Both the position numbers and the translations under genes were made by a program. Shown one piece after another: positions 16,518 to 23,200 of a DNA stretch of 35,367 nucleotides. The stretch spans positions 6,281-41,647 of the forward strand of contig QHVE01000031.1 in the NCBI GenBank assembly GCA_003223455.1, given 5' to 3'. The notes under the pieces are model-generated. The model was not told the origin of the DNA. It made no database searches and saw nothing but the letters and a program-made list of their open reading frames with translations. How positions within the stretch are numbered: the first letter of the stretch is position 1; every line of letters starts with the position of its first letter. The stretch comes from Gemmatimonadota bacterium. GTDB taxonomy: Bacteria > Gemmatimonadota > Gemmatimonadetes > Gemmatimonadales > Gemmatimonadaceae.

Positions 16518-17689
16518 TCGCCGCGCTCGCTCTCGCCGCCTGCGCTTCGGCCGGCCCTCCCCCCGGAGGGGCCGAGGACCACGCGCCACCGAAACTGCTG
16601 CGCATCTCCCCCGACACCAATGCCGTGAACGTCGACTCGAAGGCGGCGACGTTCTACTTCGACGAGACGATCAACGATCGTGGCACCGACGCGCAGGACG
16701 TCACGAACATGTTCCTCGTGTCTCCCTCGGACGGCACGCCGCGCGTCGGCTATCATCGGTCGCGCATCGACGTGCGACCGCGGCACGGGTTCCGGCCGAA
16801 CACGGCGTACACGATCACGCTGCTCCCCGGGCTGTCCGACCTGCGAAACAACCCGATGAAATCGGGGACCACAATTGTGTTCTCGACGGGGCCGACGATT
16901 CCCACACTGCGCATCACGGGGATCGCGTTCGACTGGACGGCCGAGCAGCCGCTCCCGATGGCGCTCATCGAAGCCGTCTCGCCGGACAGCGTGGTGTATC
17001 TCGCGCAGTCCGACTCGCTCGGCCACTTCGCCGTCGGCCCGCTGAATCCGGGGTCGTATCTCGTGCGCGCGACGGTCGACCAGAATCACAACCACAAGCC
17101 CGACCGCGGCGAGTCCTTCGACACGCTCCGCGTCAATGCGCCGCAGGCCAAGCCCGTCGAGCTGCTCACCGCGTCGCGCGATACCCTGCCCGCCCGCCTC
17201 ACCACCGCGGCGGTCGCCGATTCGATGACGCTGCGTCTCACATTCGATCGGCTGCTCGATCCCGCGCAGCAGTTCCCGCCGGCCAACTTCCATCTCGCCG
17301 GTGCCGACAGCGTAGCGATCCCGATCACCGCCGTGCGCACACCGCGGGATGACGCGGCACTGGCCCGGGCGCGGCAGCAGCAGGCCGCCGACTCCGCGCG
17401 TCGAGCCGATTCCGTCGCGGGGCGCCCACATCCGAGACCCGAGACTCCCCCCGCCGACTCGACGCCCAAGCCGACCCGCCCTCCACCGTTCAACACAATC
17501 AGCCTGGCGCTCGGACGACCGCTCACGCCCAATGCGTCGTACCGCGTGCGAGTGACGACGATCCGCGCGCTGAGCGGTCGCGAAACGAGCAGCGAACGCT
17601 CGTTCAGTGCGCCGAGAGCGGGGGCAGCGCCGCCGACCGCCGACTCCACCGCGGCGCCACGCCGCACGCCACGACCGTCGCGCCCGTGA
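16502..17689 (+). CDS. Lipoprotein with N-terminal SbsA-type Ig-like (Big_5) domain
   Basis: A 395-residue predicted lipoprotein. The GTG start gives a short signal ending LALAAC with the lipidated C14. Residues about 30-145 form an Ig-like Big_5 domain (PPKLLRISPDTNAVNV, FRPNTAYTITLLPGLSDLRNN, IVFSTGPTIP). A carboxypeptidase-regulatory-like repeat follows (SDSLGHFAVGPLNPGSYLVRATVDQNHNHKPDRGE). The C-terminal region holds a proline-rich linker and a further beta-rich part. Such proteins sit on the envelope of Bacteroidota and Gemmatimonadota; the specific role is unknown. The start overlaps the valS end by 16 bases, and the stop overlaps the selA GTG, so it is translated within the operon. 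Confidence 0.85.
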   Translation: MRRGLIAALALAACASAGPPPGGAEDHAPPKLLRISPDTNAVNVDSKAATFYFDETINDRGTDAQDVTNMFLVSPSDGTPRVGYHRSRIDVRPRHGFRPNTAYTITLLPGLSDLRNNPMKSGTTIVFSTGPTIPTLRITGIAFDWTAEQPLPMALIEAVSPDSVVYLAQSDSLGHFAVGPLNPGSYLVRATVDQNHNHKPDRGESFDTLRVNAPQAKPVELLTASRDTLPARLTTAAVADSMTLRLTFDRLLDPAQQFPPANFHLAGADSVAIPITAVRTPRDDAALARARQQQAADSARRADSVAGRPHPRPETPPADSTPKPTRPPPFNTISLALGRPLTPNASYRVRVTTIRALSGRETSSERSFSAPRAGAAPPTADSTAAPRRTPRPSRP

Positions 17690-19041
17690 CGGACACGCGC
17701 CGCGCGCTGCCGAGCATCGGCGCGCTGCTCGAGCGTGCACCCGTGCGCGCACTTCTCGATACCGCTCCGCGTGCGCTCGTCGTGGACGCCGTTCGCGCGA
17801 CCGTCGCGCAGGCGCGCGAGAGCGCGACCGCCCCGGCCGACGACGAGGCATGGGCCGCGGCGATCGTGCAGCGACTGGCCGAGCTCTCGCGACCTTCGCT
17901 GCGCCGCGTGATCAACGCGACGGGGATCGTGCTCCACACGAACCTCGGCCGCGCTCCTCTCGCCGACGCGGCGATCGATGCGATCGCCGCCATCGCCGCC
18001 GGCTACTCCAACCTCGAGCTCGACCTGGCGCAGGGTGCGCGCGGCTCTCGCTACGTGCACTGTGCCTCGCTGCTGCGCGAGCTCACCGGCGCCGAGGACG
18101 CGCTCGTCGTCAACAACTGCGCTGCCGCGCTGGTGCTCGCACTGAATACCGTCGCCGACGGACGCGACGCGCTCCTCTCGCGCGGCGAGCTCGTCGAGAT
18201 CGGCGGCAGCTTCCGCGTGCACGAGATCATGGCGAAGAGCGGCGCGCGCTTGCGCGAGGTCGGCGCGACGAATCGCACGCATCTCGCCGACTACGAGCGC
18301 GCGATCGGTCCCGACACCGGCGTGCTGCTCAAGGTGCACCGCAGCAACTTCGCGGTGCACGGATTCACCGCCGAGGCGACGGTGCGCGACCTCGCGCCAC
18401 TGGCGTCGGCGCACGGGCTGCCGATCCTCCACGACCTCGGGAGCGGGCTGCTCGTGTCGCTCGAAGCGATCGGGCTGCGTGGCGAGCCGACGGCACGCGA
18501 GGCGCTCGACGCCGGCGCGACGATCGTGGTGATGAGCGGCGACAAGCTGCTCGGCGGACCGCAGGCGGGGCTGATGGCCGGGCGGCGCGAGGCGGTCGAG
18601 GCGGCCCGCCGCCATCCGCTCGCGCGAGCGCTGCGCATGGACAAGCTCTCGCTCGCCGCGCTCGAGGCCACGCTGGCGCTCTACCGCGATCCACCGCGCG
18701 CGCTGCGCGAGATCCCCACGCTCGCCCTGCTCGCCGCGACTCCGGAGTCGCTCCGGCGGCGCGCCGGCGAGCTCACGGTCACGCTGCGGCGCGCCGGTAT
18801 CGCCTGCGACACCGTGGACTCCACGGGGAGCGTCGGCGCGGGAGCGTTCCCCGACGCCGAGCTTCCCGGTGCGGCGGTGGCGTTGCACGGTGACGCCGAA
18901 GGATGGTCCGCACGCCTCCGCGCCGGGTCGCCGGCGGTCGTCGGCCGGGTACACGACGGACGGATGCATCTCGACCTCCGGGCGGTGCTCGACAGCGAGC
19001 TGACCGACCTCGCACAAACCGTGGTGGCCGCGCGTGGCTGA
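17686..19041 (+). CDS. selA: L-seryl-tRNA(Sec) selenium transferase (selenocysteine synthase)
   Basis: Converts seryl-tRNA(Sec) to selenocysteinyl-tRNA(Sec) using selenophosphate. The 451 residues are full length. The N-terminal domain leads to RRVINATGIVLHTNLGRAPL (73-92). ALVVNNCAAALVLAL follows. The PLP lysine is K287 in SGDKLLGGPQAG, and the C-terminal domain is complete through GRVHDGRMHLDLR. The GTG start overlaps the preceding stop (GTGA). Bases 17738-18362 (residues about 19-225) recur exactly in the next gene. No selB, selD or tRNA-Sec is in the window, so a working selenocysteine pathway would depend on genes elsewhere. Confidence 0.95.
   Translation: MTDTRRALPSIGALLERAPVRALLDTAPRALVVDAVRATVAQARESATAPADDEAWAAAIVQRLAELSRPSLRRVINATGIVLHTNLGRAPLADAAIDAIAAIAAGYSNLELDLAQGARGSRYVHCASLLRELTGAEDALVVNNCAAALVLALNTVADGRDALLSRGELVEIGGSFRVHEIMAKSGARLREVGATNRTHLADYERAIGPDTGVLLKVHRSNFAVHGFTAEATVRDLAPLASAHGLPILHDLGSGLLVSLEAIGLRGEPTAREALDAGATIVVMSGDKLLGGPQAGLMAGRREAVEAARRHPLARALRMDKLSLAALEATLALYRDPPRALREIPTLALLAATPESLRRRAGELTVTLRRAGIACDTVDSTGSVGAGAFPDAELPGAAVALHGDAEGWSARLRAGSPAVVGRVHDGRMHLDLRAVLDSELTDLAQTVVAARG
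17738..18362 (+). repeat. 625-bp direct repeat, copy 1 (native, within selA)
   Basis: By line-by-line comparison this stretch is identical to 19308-19932 (constant offset 1570). It is flanked by non-matching sequence on both sides: GAGCGTG versus GACTCGT on the left, and ATTCACC versus CCTCGAT on the right. Here it is a normal internal part of selA, so this copy is taken as the source. Confidence 0.95.
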
Positions 19042-20131
19042 CGGGCGACGCCGACGCGCCGCCCTGCTCGACCGCGACGGCACGATCGTCGTGGACGAGC
19101 ATTACCTTGCCGACCCGGATCGCGTCGCGCTGCTGCCCGGCGCCGCCGACGCCATTCGCCTGCTCGCGAGAGCGGGGGTGCCGTCGGTCGTCTGCAGCAA
19201 CCAGTCGGGCATCGCACGCGGCCTCGTCACGCTCGAGCAGTACCGCGCCGTGCGCCTCCGCGTGCTCGCGCTGCTCGAGGCTGCCGGTGCGACGCTGCTC
19301 GACTCGTCACCCGTGCGCGCACTTCTCGATACCGCTCCGCGTGCGCTCGTCGTGGACGCCGTTCGCGCGACCGTCGCGCAGGCGCGCGAGAGCGCGACCG
19401 CCCCGGCCGACGACGAGGCATGGGCCGCGGCGATCGTGCAGCGACTGGCCGAGCTCTCGCGACCTTCGCTGCGCCGCGTGATCAACGCGACGGGGATCGT
19501 GCTCCACACGAACCTCGGCCGCGCTCCTCTCGCCGACGCGGCGATCGATGCGATCGCCGCCATCGCCGCCGGCTACTCCAACCTCGAGCTCGACCTGGCG
19601 CAGGGTGCGCGCGGCTCTCGCTACGTGCACTGTGCCTCGCTGCTGCGCGAGCTCACCGGCGCCGAGGACGCGCTCGTCGTCAACAACTGCGCTGCCGCGC
19701 TGGTGCTCGCACTGAATACCGTCGCCGACGGACGCGACGCGCTCCTCTCGCGCGGCGAGCTCGTCGAGATCGGCGGCAGCTTCCGCGTGCACGAGATCAT
19801 GGCGAAGAGCGGCGCGCGCTTGCGCGAGGTCGGCGCGACGAATCGCACGCATCTCGCCGACTACGAGCGCGCGATCGGTCCCGACACCGGCGTGCTGCTC
19901 AAGGTGCACCGCAGCAACTTCGCGGTGCACGGCCTCGATCTCTCGGAGTCGATGTTCGCCGGCGACAAGCACCGGGACGTCGCGCCGGCCGTGCGATACG
20001 GCGCACCGGCATATCTGGTCCGCTCACCCGACACACCCGAGGAGCACGTCGCCCGTGCGCGCGCCCAGAGCGCCGAGGTCGTGGATTCGCTGCTCGACGC
20101 GGCGCGACATTTCCTGGCGCGCCCCCGGTGA
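19034..20131 (+). CDS. GmhB-type HAD phosphatase whose centre is replaced by a selA fragment (chimeric gene)
   Basis: The outer parts belong to the D-glycero-D-manno-heptose-1,7-bisphosphate 7-phosphatase (GmhB)/histidinol-phosphatase HAD family. Motif I is DRDGT (D13, D15), the motif II region is VVCSNQSGIARG (S55), and motif IV is FAGDKHRD (D311, D315) followed by YGAPAYLV. Residues 93-299 are an exact copy of SelA residues 19-225, in frame at both joins. GmhB proteins normally have about 30-35 residues here carrying the CxHxP/CxCRKP zinc ligands and the motif III lysine, and these are absent. The 365-residue product is therefore probably inactive as a phosphatase unless the join is an assembly error. 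The GTG start overlaps the selA end by 8 bases; the stop overlaps purN (GTGA). The intact gene would be about 190 codons. Confidence 0.85.
   Translation: MADGRRRRAALLDRDGTIVVDEHYLADPDRVALLPGAADAIRLLARAGVPSVVCSNQSGIARGLVTLEQYRAVRLRVLALLEAAGATLLDSSPVRALLDTAPRALVVDAVRATVAQARESATAPADDEAWAAAIVQRLAELSRPSLRRVINATGIVLHTNLGRAPLADAAIDAIAAIAAGYSNLELDLAQGARGSRYVHCASLLRELTGAEDALVVNNCAAALVLALNTVADGRDALLSRGELVEIGGSFRVHEIMAKSGARLREVGATNRTHLADYERAIGPDTGVLLKVHRSNFAVHGLDLSESMFAGDKHRDVAPAVRYGAPAYLVRSPDTPEEHVARARAQSAEVVDSLLDAARHFLARPR
19308..19932 (+). pseudogene. 625-bp direct repeat, copy 2: selA fragment inside the HAD gene
   Basis: Identical copy of 17738-18362. It encodes SelA residues about 19-225 in the reading frame of the host gene. 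It contains the NATG segment but not the PLP lysine (K287) or the C-terminal domain, so it cannot be a working SelA. No terminal inverted repeats, transposase, att-like sequence or target-site duplication flank it, so it does not look like a mobile element. The joins show short shared bases (CAC on the left, CACGG on the right), but the ancestral host sequence is not visible. Confidence 0.9.
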
Positions 20132-20841
20132 CGCGGACGCGCATCGCCGTGCTCGCGAGCGGCAGCGGCTCCAACCTCCAGGCGATCCTCGATCATCTTG
20201 CCGCGCGCAGCCAGGCACGCCATGGCGACGTCGTGCTCGTGGCGTCGAATCGTCCCGACGCGGGCGCACTCACTCGCGCCGATCGGGCCGGCATCACGCG
20301 CGTCGTGCTGCAGTCGCCGCACGCACCGAACGGCGTCGACCTCGCGGCCGCGCTCGCCGAGCACCGCGCCGAGCTCGTCGCGTTGGCGGGCTACATGCGC
20401 CTCGTTCCGCCAGACGTCACTGCGGCGTACCGTGGCCGCATGCTCAACGTGCATCCCGCGCTGCTCCCCGACTTCGGCGGCCCCGGCATGTACGGACCGC
20501 GCGTGCACCGTGCCGTGCTGGAGGCGGGCGCGGCGCTGTCGGGACCGAGCGTGCACTTCGTCGACGAGGTCTACGATCACGGCGCCCTGATCGCCCAATG
20601 GCCCGTTCCGGTGCTTCCGCTCGACGACGAGCATGCGCTCGCGGCGCGCGTGCTGCGTGCCGAGCACCTGCTCTACCCGCGCGTCGTGGACGCCGTCGCC
20701 AGCGGTGAGATTCGTCTCGGCGACGACGGTCGCGTCGTGCGCGCGCGCTTCCCGCACGCGCGCCTGTCGGTGATGGACCCCTCACTGAGCGACGCATCGC
20801 TCGCGGCCGAACTGGACCTGCAACTGAATCGCCCGAGCTAG
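20128..20841 (+). CDS. purN: Phosphoribosylglycinamide formyltransferase
   Basis: Transfers a formyl group from 10-formyl-tetrahydrofolate to GAR in purine synthesis. The 237 residues include GSGSNLQA (12-19, phosphate loop), the catalytic N107 and H109 in LNVHPALLPDFGG, and D150 in VHFVDEVYDHG. The protein is about 25 residues longer at the C-terminus than E. coli PurN. The GTG at 20128 overlaps the stop of the chimeric HAD gene; the longer open frame upstream is a shadow. It pairs functionally with purH downstream, and both use formyl-folate ultimately supplied by GlyA. Confidence 0.94.
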   Translation: MTRTRIAVLASGSGSNLQAILDHLAARSQARHGDVVLVASNRPDAGALTRADRAGITRVVLQSPHAPNGVDLAAALAEHRAELVALAGYMRLVPPDVTAAYRGRMLNVHPALLPDFGGPGMYGPRVHRAVLEAGAALSGPSVHFVDEVYDHGALIAQWPVPVLPLDDEHALAARVLRAEHLLYPRVVDAVASGEIRLGDDGRVVRARFPHARLSVMDPSLSDASLAAELDLQLNRPS

Positions 20842-20848
20842 TTTTCCT

Positions 20849-20887
20849 GCGCACCCGCGCACTCCCGCACCCGCGCACTCCGCACCC
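20849..20887 (+). repeat. Period-8 array directly before purH (intergenic element 3)
   Basis: Five consecutive units occupy the whole purN-purH spacer except for seven bases: GCGCACCC, GCGCACTC, CCGCACCC, GCGCACTC, CGCACCC. The last unit abuts the purH ATG. There is no purine-rich ribosome-binding site in this spacer. Unlike the other arrays, it has no inverted partner. Confidence 0.6.
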
Positions 20888-22420
20888 ATGCCTCGCGCCC
20901 TTCTCTCCGTCTCCGACAAGACCGGACTGCTCGATCTCGCTCGCGGCCTGCACGCGCTCGGCTGGGAGCTCATCTCCACCGGCGGCACCGCGCGCGCGTT
21001 GCGCGAGGCCGGCGTTCCGGTACGCGACGTCGCCGACGTGACGCAATTCCCCGAGATGCTCGACGGCCGCGTGAAGACCCTGCACCCCGCCGTGCACGGT
21101 GGACTCCTCGCGCGACGCGATCTGCCGGAGCACATGACCGCGATCGCCGAGCATGGCATCGCGCCGATCGACCTCGTCGTCGTCAACCTCTACCCATTCC
21201 GACAGACGGCGTCGCGCGCCGACGTCACCCCCGAGCAGGTCATCGAGCAGATCGACATCGGTGGGCCGAGCATGCTGCGCTCCGCGGCGAAGAACTTCGC
21301 GTCTGTGACGACGGTCGTCGATCCGGCGGACTATCCGAGCGTGCTCGCGGCGTTCACCGCGAACGACGACGACCTCGACTTCCGCCGCCATCTCGCGGCG
21401 AAGGTGTTCGAGCACACCGCGGCATACGACGCGGCGATCGCGTCCTGGTTCGCCGGTCAGCGCGCCGAGCGCTTTCCCGAGCGTCTGTGCCTCCCGCTCG
21501 AGCGCGCGCAGGCATTGCGCTACGGGGAGAATCCCGGGCAGGCCGCGGCGTTCTACGTCGAGCGCACTGGAGCCGGGCTGGCGGGACTCGCGCAGAAGGG
21601 CGGCAAGGAGCTGTCGTTCAACAACCTGCTCGACCTCGAGGGCGCACTGCTGGCGACCGAGCCGTTCGGCGACCAGCCCTGCTGCGCGATCATCAAGCAC
21701 ACGACACCCTGCGGGCTCGCCACCGGGGCGGACGCGCTCGAGGCGTATCGCAAGGCACTCGCGTGTGATCCCGTCTCGGCGTTCGGCTCGGTGATCTCCT
21801 TCACCGTGCCTGTCGACGATGCGGCGGCCGAAGCGGTGTCCGGGCTGTTCGTCGAGTGCGTCGTCGCGCCGTCGTTCAGTGCGGGCGCGTTGGACATCCT
21901 CGGCCGCAAGAAGAATCTGCGCGTGCTCGAGGGCGTGGCGCGCTGGTCGCGCGGAGCGCTCGACTACAAGCGCGTGCGCGGCGGCCTGCTCGTGCAGGAG
22001 CGTCCCCCCGCGTCGATCGACGACAGCGCGTGGCGCGTCGTGACGAAGCGCGCGCCGACCGACGACGAGCGTCATGATCTGCTCTTCGCCTGGCGCGCCG
22101 TCGCGAGCGTGAAGTCGAACGCCATCGTCCTGGCGCGCGACGGCGCGACGATCGGCATCGGTGCCGGACAGATGTCACGCGTCGATGCGGCGTTTCTCGC
22201 CGTGCACAAGGCGACGCTCGCCGGCCACGCCACGGGCGGCTCGTCACTCGGCTCAGACGCCTTCTTCCCCTTCCGCGACGGCGTGGATCAGGCGGTCGAG
22301 GCCGGCGTACGGGCGATCGTGCAACCCGGCGGTTCGGTGCGCGACGCGGAGGTCATCGCCGCCGCCGACGAGTATGGCATCGCGATGGTGTTCACGGGGG
22401 TGAGGATGTTTCGGCATTGA
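20888..22420 (+). CDS. purH: Bifunctional AICAR formyltransferase / IMP cyclohydrolase
   Basis: Carries out the last two steps to IMP. The 510-residue protein has both domains. The N-terminal cyclohydrolase/MGS-like domain (about 1-195) has [21 protein letters not shown] and [17 protein letters not shown]. The C-terminal transformylase has [13 protein letters not shown], the catalytic [11 protein letters not shown] block, SFNNLLDLE and the C-terminal [18 protein letters not shown], with GGSVRD near the end. It starts 46 bases after purN, with only a repeat array and no ribosome-binding site between them, so initiation is probably coupled or weak. It is the last gene of the valS-to-purH run. 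Confidence 0.97.
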   Translation: MPRALLSVSDKTGLLDLARGLHALGWELISTGGTARALREAGVPVRDVADVTQFPEMLDGRVKTLHPAVHGGLLARRDLPEHMTAIAEHGIAPIDLVVVNLYPFRQTASRADVTPEQVIEQIDIGGPSMLRSAAKNFASVTTVVDPADYPSVLAAFTANDDDLDFRRHLAAKVFEHTAAYDAAIASWFAGQRAERFPERLCLPLERAQALRYGENPGQAAAFYVERTGAGLAGLAQKGGKELSFNNLLDLEGALLATEPFGDQPCCAIIKHTTPCGLATGADALEAYRKALACDPVSAFGSVISFTVPVDDAAAEAVSGLFVECVVAPSFSAGALDILGRKKNLRVLEGVARWSRGALDYKRVRGGLLVQERPPASIDDSAWRVVTKRAPTDDERHDLLFAWRAVASVKSNAIVLARDGATIGIGAGQMSRVDAAFLAVHKATLAGHATGGSSLGSDAFFPFRDGVDQAVEAGVRAIVQPGGSVRDAEVIAAADEYGIAMVFTGVRMFRH

Positions 22421-22590
22421 CTGCCTCTGCGAGTCCGTCGTACCGGGTACGGCAGTGCGCGCCTCGGTAACCCCTCGGTGGCGCCCTCTTTGCGCCCCTG
22501 CTCCCCCCCGTGTCGCGTCGTCAGGTTTGGGTGGCCTCCCACCGGCATCGCGGCATCGTTCCACCATGAAGCAACAGGGAGACAGGAGTC
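22421..22590 (+). other. Intergenic region between purH and the lipoprotein gene
   Basis: No gene is seen. A short hairpin, GTCGTA/TACGGC around CCGGG (22437-22453), lies 17 bases after the purH stop and may help termination; it is weak and lacks a T-run. A good ribosome-binding site, GACAGGAGTC, directly precedes the lipoprotein ATG. A promoter for the lipoprotein gene should lie here, but no convincing -35/-10 pair was found. Confidence 0.4.
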
Positions 22591-23079
22591 ATGCGCAAAA
22601 TGACGATCGGAAGCAGTGCGCTTGCGCTCGCCGCGGTTCTCGCGGTCGGCGCCTGCAGTAGCGGCAGCAACCGCGACAGTACTGCTGGCACGAGCGGTGG
22701 TGAAGTCGGCGCCTCGGGAGCGGGTGCCGCAGGGACGAGTGGCGCTGGCGGAGCGATGGGTACGAGCGGCAGCGCCGGTACGTCGACGGATGCGTCCGGC
22801 TCGATGTCGGGCACCGGCGCAGCGGGTTCGACGGGCACGGGCGCAGCCGGAACCAGCGCATCAGGCACGAGCGCGACGGGCACCGGCGCGACGGGCACCG
22901 GGGCGATGACCGACAGCGCGTCACGCGGCCGCTCCAGCATGGGGACCGGCACGTTGAACGACAGTACCACGCGCAACCGTCGGGGCTCGAACACGAACAC
23001 GGGCACCGGAACGAGCGGCACGACGGGCACCGGCAGCACGGGCACGAGCGGCACCGGCGGCACGGGCTCTCGCCCGTAA
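22591..23079 (+). CDS. Low-complexity Gly/Thr/Ser/Ala-rich lipoprotein
   Basis: A 162-residue predicted lipoprotein. The signal peptide is residues 1-21 with lipobox AVGAC and the lipidated C22. The mature part is almost wholly Gly, Thr, Ser and Ala in short GTSG/GTGA-like repeats, with a short polar break (about 108-135, several Arg and Asn). It has no hydrophobic core, so it is likely disordered or an extended surface stalk. No domain is recognised. Translation signals are convincing (AGGAG four bases before the ATG). It has its own spacer on both sides and looks monocistronic. Confidence 0.75.
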   Translation: MRKMTIGSSALALAAVLAVGACSSGSNRDSTAGTSGGEVGASGAGAAGTSGAGGAMGTSGSAGTSTDASGSMSGTGAAGSTGTGAAGTSASGTSATGTGATGTGAMTDSASRGRSSMGTGTLNDSTTRNRRGSNTNTGTGTSGTTGTGSTGTSGTGGTGSRP

Positions 23080-23159
23080 CTTCGACAGGCAGGCGAGGCG
23101 GAAGAAGGGCGGCACTGTCATCCCCTAGGCCCTCGGGCCATCTTAGTATGCTCTGCTTC

Positions 23160-23181
23160 CGCCCCGCCCACCTGCGGGGCG
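23160..23181 (+). promoter_or_regulatory. Hairpin upstream of the DUF2723 gene
   Basis: CGCCCCGC (23160-23167) and GCGGGGCG (23174-23181) pair perfectly around CCACCT, 19 bases before the DUF2723 start. It may be a leader hairpin or the terminator of the lipoprotein gene 80 bases upstream. A TATGCT at about 23147-23152 could be a -10 element, in which case the hairpin lies in the 5' leader; no matching -35 was found. Confidence 0.4.
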
Positions 23182-23200
23182 TCTGCTATCCGACAGCCCC

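Noticed and set aside
12696-16589. A 1297-codon open frame on the minus strand opposite the BON gene and valS
   Set aside because: It is the complement of strong coding sequence in a GC-rich genome where stop codons are rare on the opposite strand. The product is Arg/Asp/Val-rich with no domain, and valS motifs are intact on the other strand.
19308-19932. A second functional selA gene
   Set aside because: The copy lacks its own start, the PLP lysine and the entire C-terminal domain, and is bounded by HAD sequence on both sides.
17738-19932. Insertion sequence or transposon behind the duplicated segment
   Set aside because: There is no transposase, terminal inverted repeat or target-site duplication, and the host sequence is replaced and not merely interrupted.
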